23,717 bases of DNA from Porphyromonadaceae bacterium UBA7042 (GTDB lineage Bacteria > Bacteroidota > Bacteroidia > Bacteroidales > Muribaculaceae), in the NCBI GenBank assembly GCA_002494015.1, contig DLAR01000055.1, positions 1 through 23,717 of the forward strand, read 5' to 3'. Position 1 is the stretch's first letter. Every line of letters starts with the position of its first letter. The notes beneath the pieces were generated by a model. It had not been told where the DNA came from. It did no database searches and was given only the letters and a program-made list of their open reading frames with translations. Both the position numbers and the translations under genes were made by a program. This document shows, in pieces, positions 21,060 to 23,717 of the stretch.

Positions 21060-22529
21060 ATGGAAACCGAAAAAAACGAGGAGGCTGCCCGCGTGCAGCC
21101 TTCCGGCTCATCTGCCGCCATCCCCGCCGATGGCGGAGGTTGTCAAGCAGGCGGATGTTGCAGGCGTGGGTGTACTGACGTGCCCCGCGGGAAATTGCAC
21201 TGTTTTGACTGGCTTGCCGACATTCCCGGCGGAATGGCCGACTGTGACATTGTAGAAGTCCAGTTCAAGAACACCCGCAAGGGTTTCTACCGGAATTCGA
21301 CCAATCTGGACCTTGCAATCGGCGATCTGGTGGCCGTAGAGGCATCTCCGGGCCATGACATTGGCACGGTGACCCTTACCGGCCAGCTCGTAAGGATCCA
21401 GATGAAACGGGCCAATGTCAAGAGCGATGCCGAGATACGCCGCGTGTTCCGCGTCGCAAAGCCGGCCGACATCGAAAAATATCACGAGGCCAAGGCCCGC
21501 GAGAACGACACGATGATTCGCGCCCGCAAGATAGCCGAGAGTCTTCATCTCAACATGAAAATAGGGGATGTCGAGTATCAGGGCGACGGCAACAAGGCCA
21601 TCTTCTATTATATTGCCGACGAGCGCGTCGATTTCAGGCAGCTTATCAAAGTGCTTGCCGAGACATTCAAGGTGCGCATCGAGATGAAGCAGATCGGCGC
21701 CCGTCAGGAGGCCGGACGCATCGGGGGTATCGGGTCGTGTGGCCGTCCGCTGTGCTGCGCGAGCTGGATGACCACTTTCGTGTCGGTCGGGACGAGTGCG
21801 GCCCGCTATCAGGACATATCCCTTAATCCTCAGAAACTTGCCGGGCAGTGTGCCAAGCTGAAATGTTGCCTGAATTTCGAGGTTGACACCTATGTCGAGA
21901 GCGCGCGGCGCATGCCTCCCAAGGATGTGCGTCTTGAAACCACCGACGGTACATGGTATCATTTCAAGACCGACATATTCAAAAAAGAGATTACCTATTC
22001 TTCTGACAAGTCTGTCGCCGCCAACCTTGTCACCATTGACGCTCCCCGTGCATTCGAGATTATCGAGATGAACAAGCGCGGCGAGAAACCGTCACAGCTT
22101 AAACGCGACGGGGAGGATGCCGCCAACCGCAAGCCGTCAAGCGACTTGCTCGAGCAGGACAGCCTGACCCGATTTGACAAGGCCAAGAAGAAAAAACGCA
22201 AGAAAAACAATAACAACGGTAACGGCAATGGCGCGCCCGGCGGCGAAAAGCCTCGTCAAGGCGACCATCAGCAGAACCCCAAGGGCGAGCCTCGTCAGGG
22301 CGATGGAGCACCCTCCAAGCCTCAGCGCAAGCCGAAACCTCAGCAGGGTGACCGCCAGTCACGCCAAGGTGACGGCGCGGGGTCGCAACGCAACAATGCG
22401 CCACGTCAGCCACGTCAGGGCGACAACGGCCGCCAGCAGCAACGACGCGAGCGGCCGCAGCGCGACACCGGCGAAAACCGCGAGAAACCACATGGCGGCC
22501 AGTCTCCGCAACAACCGCCTAAGCAATGA
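21060..22529 (+). CDS. PSP1/RicT-like protein with basic RQGD-repeat tail (489 aa)
   Basis: Homologue of the PSP1 domain protein RicT (YaaT) of B. subtilis, part of the Fe-S-binding Y-complex that works with RNase Y. The N-terminus has a cysteine cluster (C28, C33, C34, C38, then C48 and C62). The PSP1 core (about 63-300) contains FYYIADERVDFRQLIKVLA (182-200), RIEMKQIGARQEA and two cysteine motifs: GIGSCGRPLCC (C227, C232, C233) and GQCAKLKCC (C264, C269, C270). These match the positions of cluster-binding cysteines in RicT (family knowledge, residue mapping not checked). From about 373 the protein becomes a basic, disordered tail with KKKKRKKNNNN and five (R/Q)QGD repeats. I start at ATG 21060; an in-frame TTG lies 9 bp upstream. 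It overlaps gldH by 4 bp. Confidence 0.92.
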   Translation: METEKNEEAARVQPSGSSAAIPADGGGCQAGGCCRRGCTDVPRGKLHCFDWLADIPGGMADCDIVEVQFKNTRKGFYRNSTNLDLAIGDLVAVEASPGHDIGTVTLTGQLVRIQMKRANVKSDAEIRRVFRVAKPADIEKYHEAKARENDTMIRARKIAESLHLNMKIGDVEYQGDGNKAIFYYIADERVDFRQLIKVLAETFKVRIEMKQIGARQEAGRIGGIGSCGRPLCCASWMTTFVSVGTSAARYQDISLNPQKLAGQCAKLKCCLNFEVDTYVESARRMPPKDVRLETTDGTWYHFKTDIFKKEITYSSDKSVAANLVTIDAPRAFEIIEMNKRGEKPSQLKRDGEDAANRKPSSDLLEQDSLTRFDKAKKKKRKKNNNNGNGNGAPGGEKPRQGDHQQNPKGEPRQGDGAPSKPQRKPKPQQGDRQSRQGDGAGSQRNNAPRQPRQGDNGRQQQRRERPQRDTGENREKPHGGQSPQQPPKQ

Positions 22530-22993
22530 AAATATTTGCACCGTTCATATTGATGATAACATTGTGCTTGGGAGCCTGTTCTCCCGGGCACAATGATTAT
22601 AGCTGCTACTCGACTGTCGACGACGACGGATGGGCCTACGGGGATACCCTGACCTTTGCGCCTGATTCGATGCTGAACGACTCGGTTATGACAGCGGCGA
22701 TAAAAATCGCGGTGCGGCACGATAATAATTACCCTTATTCCAATTTGTGGGTTGAGGTTTCACATACCTCGGCCGACGGACTTTCGCGTCGCGATACCGT
22801 CAACATCCCTCTTGCTGATGTCTATGGACGTTGGCTCGGAAACGGTTTCGGGGCCGACTATCAGAAAGAGGCGGTCGTGGCCGAAAATGCCGCTGTCGAT
22901 ATGCGCCGGCCCTTGACCGTGCGTCACATCATGCGGGTCGACACGCTTGACGGCATTGAGCAGGTGGGGGTATCAGTAGTTCCGGTAAGATGA
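22526..22993 (+). CDS. gldH: GldH-like lipoprotein (155 aa)
   Basis: Lipoprotein of the GldH family, named for gliding motility in Flavobacterium but widespread in non-gliding Bacteroidetes. The lipoprotein signal peptide ends in LGAC, with the lipidated Cys at residue 18. The mature domain has the family pattern: a short beta-strand start (YSCYSTVDDDGWAYGDTLTF), YPYSNLWVEVSHT (70-82), DTVNIPLADVYGRWLGNGFG (91-110) and a C-terminal RRPLTVRHIMRVDTLDGIEQVGVSV. Length is normal. Its ATG overlaps the stop of the PSP1 gene (ATGA, 22526-22529), and its own stop overlaps the HAD gene in the same way, so the three are translationally coupled. The PSP1-gldH order is, from memory, common in the phylum. 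Confidence 0.9.
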   Translation: MKIFAPFILMITLCLGACSPGHNDYSCYSTVDDDGWAYGDTLTFAPDSMLNDSVMTAAIKIAVRHDNNYPYSNLWVEVSHTSADGLSRRDTVNIPLADVYGRWLGNGFGADYQKEAVVAENAAVDMRRPLTVRHIMRVDTLDGIEQVGVSVVPVR

Positions 22994-23619
22994 AATTCGA
23001 CAGCTTGATATTTGACATGGACGGCACATTGTGGGATGCCGTTGACAGCTATGTGGCTGTGTGGAACAAGACATTTGAATCGATGGGATATTCCGTTTCG
23101 GTTTCCCGTGACGACCTCTTGCGCTACATGGGAAAGCCGCTTGACGAGATTGTCGAGAGTATCGCGTCGTTTCTTCCTTCCGGCAGGACGGGTGAGTTTT
23201 ATGACAGATTGGCGCGATATGACAGCGAGATGATGCCCGTGCTTGGCGGTCGTCTCTATCCGGGCGTGGCCGAGTGGTTCCCACGGCTGGCTGAACGCTA
23301 TGCCGTGTATATGGTCAGCAACTGCGGTCCTGACGGATTGAGAAATTTTCTGACCTTTACAGGCTTGGCTGAATATGTCACCGATACGCTGACCAATGGT
23401 GAGACGCATCTTCCCAAGTCGGGTAATATTGCGCTGCTTGCACTGCGAAATGGTTTTAAATCGCCTGTCTATATCGGTGATACACAGGGTGATTGCGACC
23501 AAGCCCATATCGCGGGCATACCGATGGCTCATGTCACATACGGTTTTGGCGAATGTCGCGATGCCGATTATTCTTTTTCGGATTTTGAATCCCTTGCCCG
23601 ATTCCTTTTGGAAAAATAA
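22990..23619 (+). CDS. HAD-superfamily hydrolase, phosphoglycolate phosphatase-like (209 aa)
   Basis: Small-molecule phosphatase of HAD subfamily I. Motif I DMDGT (D9 nucleophile, D11 acid/base), motif II VSNCG (S110), motif III Lys143 (LPKSGNIALL) and motif IV GDTQGD (D164, D168) are all present. A helical cap domain lies between residues about 15 and 85, with YMGKPLDEIVES as the specificity helix. The order and length fit phosphoglycolate phosphatase or beta-phosphoglucomutase relatives, but substrate cannot be told from sequence. It is the last gene of the rny-ricT-gldH array (4-bp ATGA overlap, 22990-22993) and is followed by a 76-bp spacer carrying a tRNA promoter. Confidence 0.9.
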   Translation: MKFDSLIFDMDGTLWDAVDSYVAVWNKTFESMGYSVSVSRDDLLRYMGKPLDEIVESIASFLPSGRTGEFYDRLARYDSEMMPVLGGRLYPGVAEWFPRLAERYAVYMVSNCGPDGLRNFLTFTGLAEYVTDTLTNGETHLPKSGNIALLALRNGFKSPVYIGDTQGDCDQAHIAGIPMAHVTYGFGECRDADYSFSDFESLARFLLEK

Positions 23620-23640
23620 TTGTAAAAATCTTTTAAAACT

Positions 23641-23672
23641 TTTGGTGGGTTAACCAAAAAGTTGTAACTTTG
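23641..23672 (+). promoter_or_regulatory. Promoter of the tRNA gene at the window end
   Basis: TTTG (23641-23644), a 20-bp spacer and TAACTTTG (23665-23672) fit the Bacteroidetes consensus very well. The following bases CAATCGCAA match those after the tRNA-Pro -7 box (CAGTCGCAA) at all but one position. Confidence 0.75.
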
Positions 23673-23695
23673 CAATCGCAATTGCGAGAGAGCAA

Positions 23696-23717
23696 GGCTC
23701 CTTAGCTCAACTGAATA
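23696..23717 (+). tRNA. Partial tRNA gene, cut by the window end (isotype not readable)
   Basis: GGCTCCT could be the 5' acceptor strand, followed by TA, the D-stem strand GCTC and the D-loop start AACTGAATA. The anticodon lies beyond the window, so the amino acid cannot be read. The wording resembles a Bacteroidales tRNA-Arg as I remember it, but this is weak. The strong tRNA-type promoter just upstream supports the call. Confidence 0.75.

Noticed and set aside
21108..21962. 284-codon minus-strand open frame opposite the RicT-like gene
   Set aside because: Antisense shadow of a gene with conserved cysteine motifs; no recognisable domain and no promoter.
22245..22430. Repeated CCTCGTCAGGGCGA-like units as a possible CRISPR or non-coding repeat
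   Set aside because: The units are in frame, diverge at third positions and encode the RQGD protein repeats. There are no regular spacers.

Overview
The window looks like a chromosomal segment of a gut-type Bacteroidales bacterium, probably near Muribaculaceae (family-level placement is inference). Reasons: a gldH lipoprotein gene, a DUF4919 protein, a DPP IV-type S9 peptidase, repeated Bacteroidetes-style -7 boxes (TAnnTTTG), almost no Shine-Dalgarno sequences, and fairly GC-rich genes separated by AT-rich spacers. I see no insertion sequence, prophage, CRISPR array or rRNA. It reads as a core-genome region with several poorly described conserved proteins.

Layout. (1) 46-9874, minus strand: a tight six-gene array, probably one operon read from 9874 downward. 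It encodes a 990-aa two-receiver/PEP-pyruvate-binding protein, a 456-aa coiled-coil protein ending in QLSLF, a dipeptidyl peptidase IV, a polytopic membrane protein, MiaA and a secreted protein of unknown function. (2) 9875-11700: a 305-bp spacer with a promoter, a possibly structured leader and a G-quadruplex motif, then a small orphan gene and an AraC-type regulator, both minus. (3) 11769-17378, minus strand: a four-gene array beginning with a Rel/SpoT enzyme, then a 7TM-HD phosphodiesterase of the PgpH type, a small membrane protein and a DUF4919 protein. (4) 17402-17650: a tRNA-Pro(CGG) gene on the plus strand, divergent from rel, with its own promoter and terminator. (5) 17745-18690: an ECF sigma factor gene (minus) and a long spacer with repeats and hairpins. 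(6) 18691-23619, plus strand: a coiled-coil protein, zapA, a probable small RNA (6S candidate), rny (RNase Y), a PSP1/RicT-like protein, gldH and a HAD hydrolase. (7) A second tRNA begins at 23696 and runs off the end.

How the genes may work together. The rel and PgpH-like genes place (p)ppGpp and c-di-AMP turnover in one transcript. The rny and ricT-like genes are adjacent, echoing the Y-complex that acts with RNase Y in Bacillus subtilis. The small coiled-coil gene is placed to be coupled to zapA and could be a division partner. The most interesting unexplained pair is the receiver/PEP-synthase-like protein next to a coiled-coil protein that ends in a textbook sliding-clamp-binding pentapeptide, which suggests, but does not prove, a link to replication or repair.
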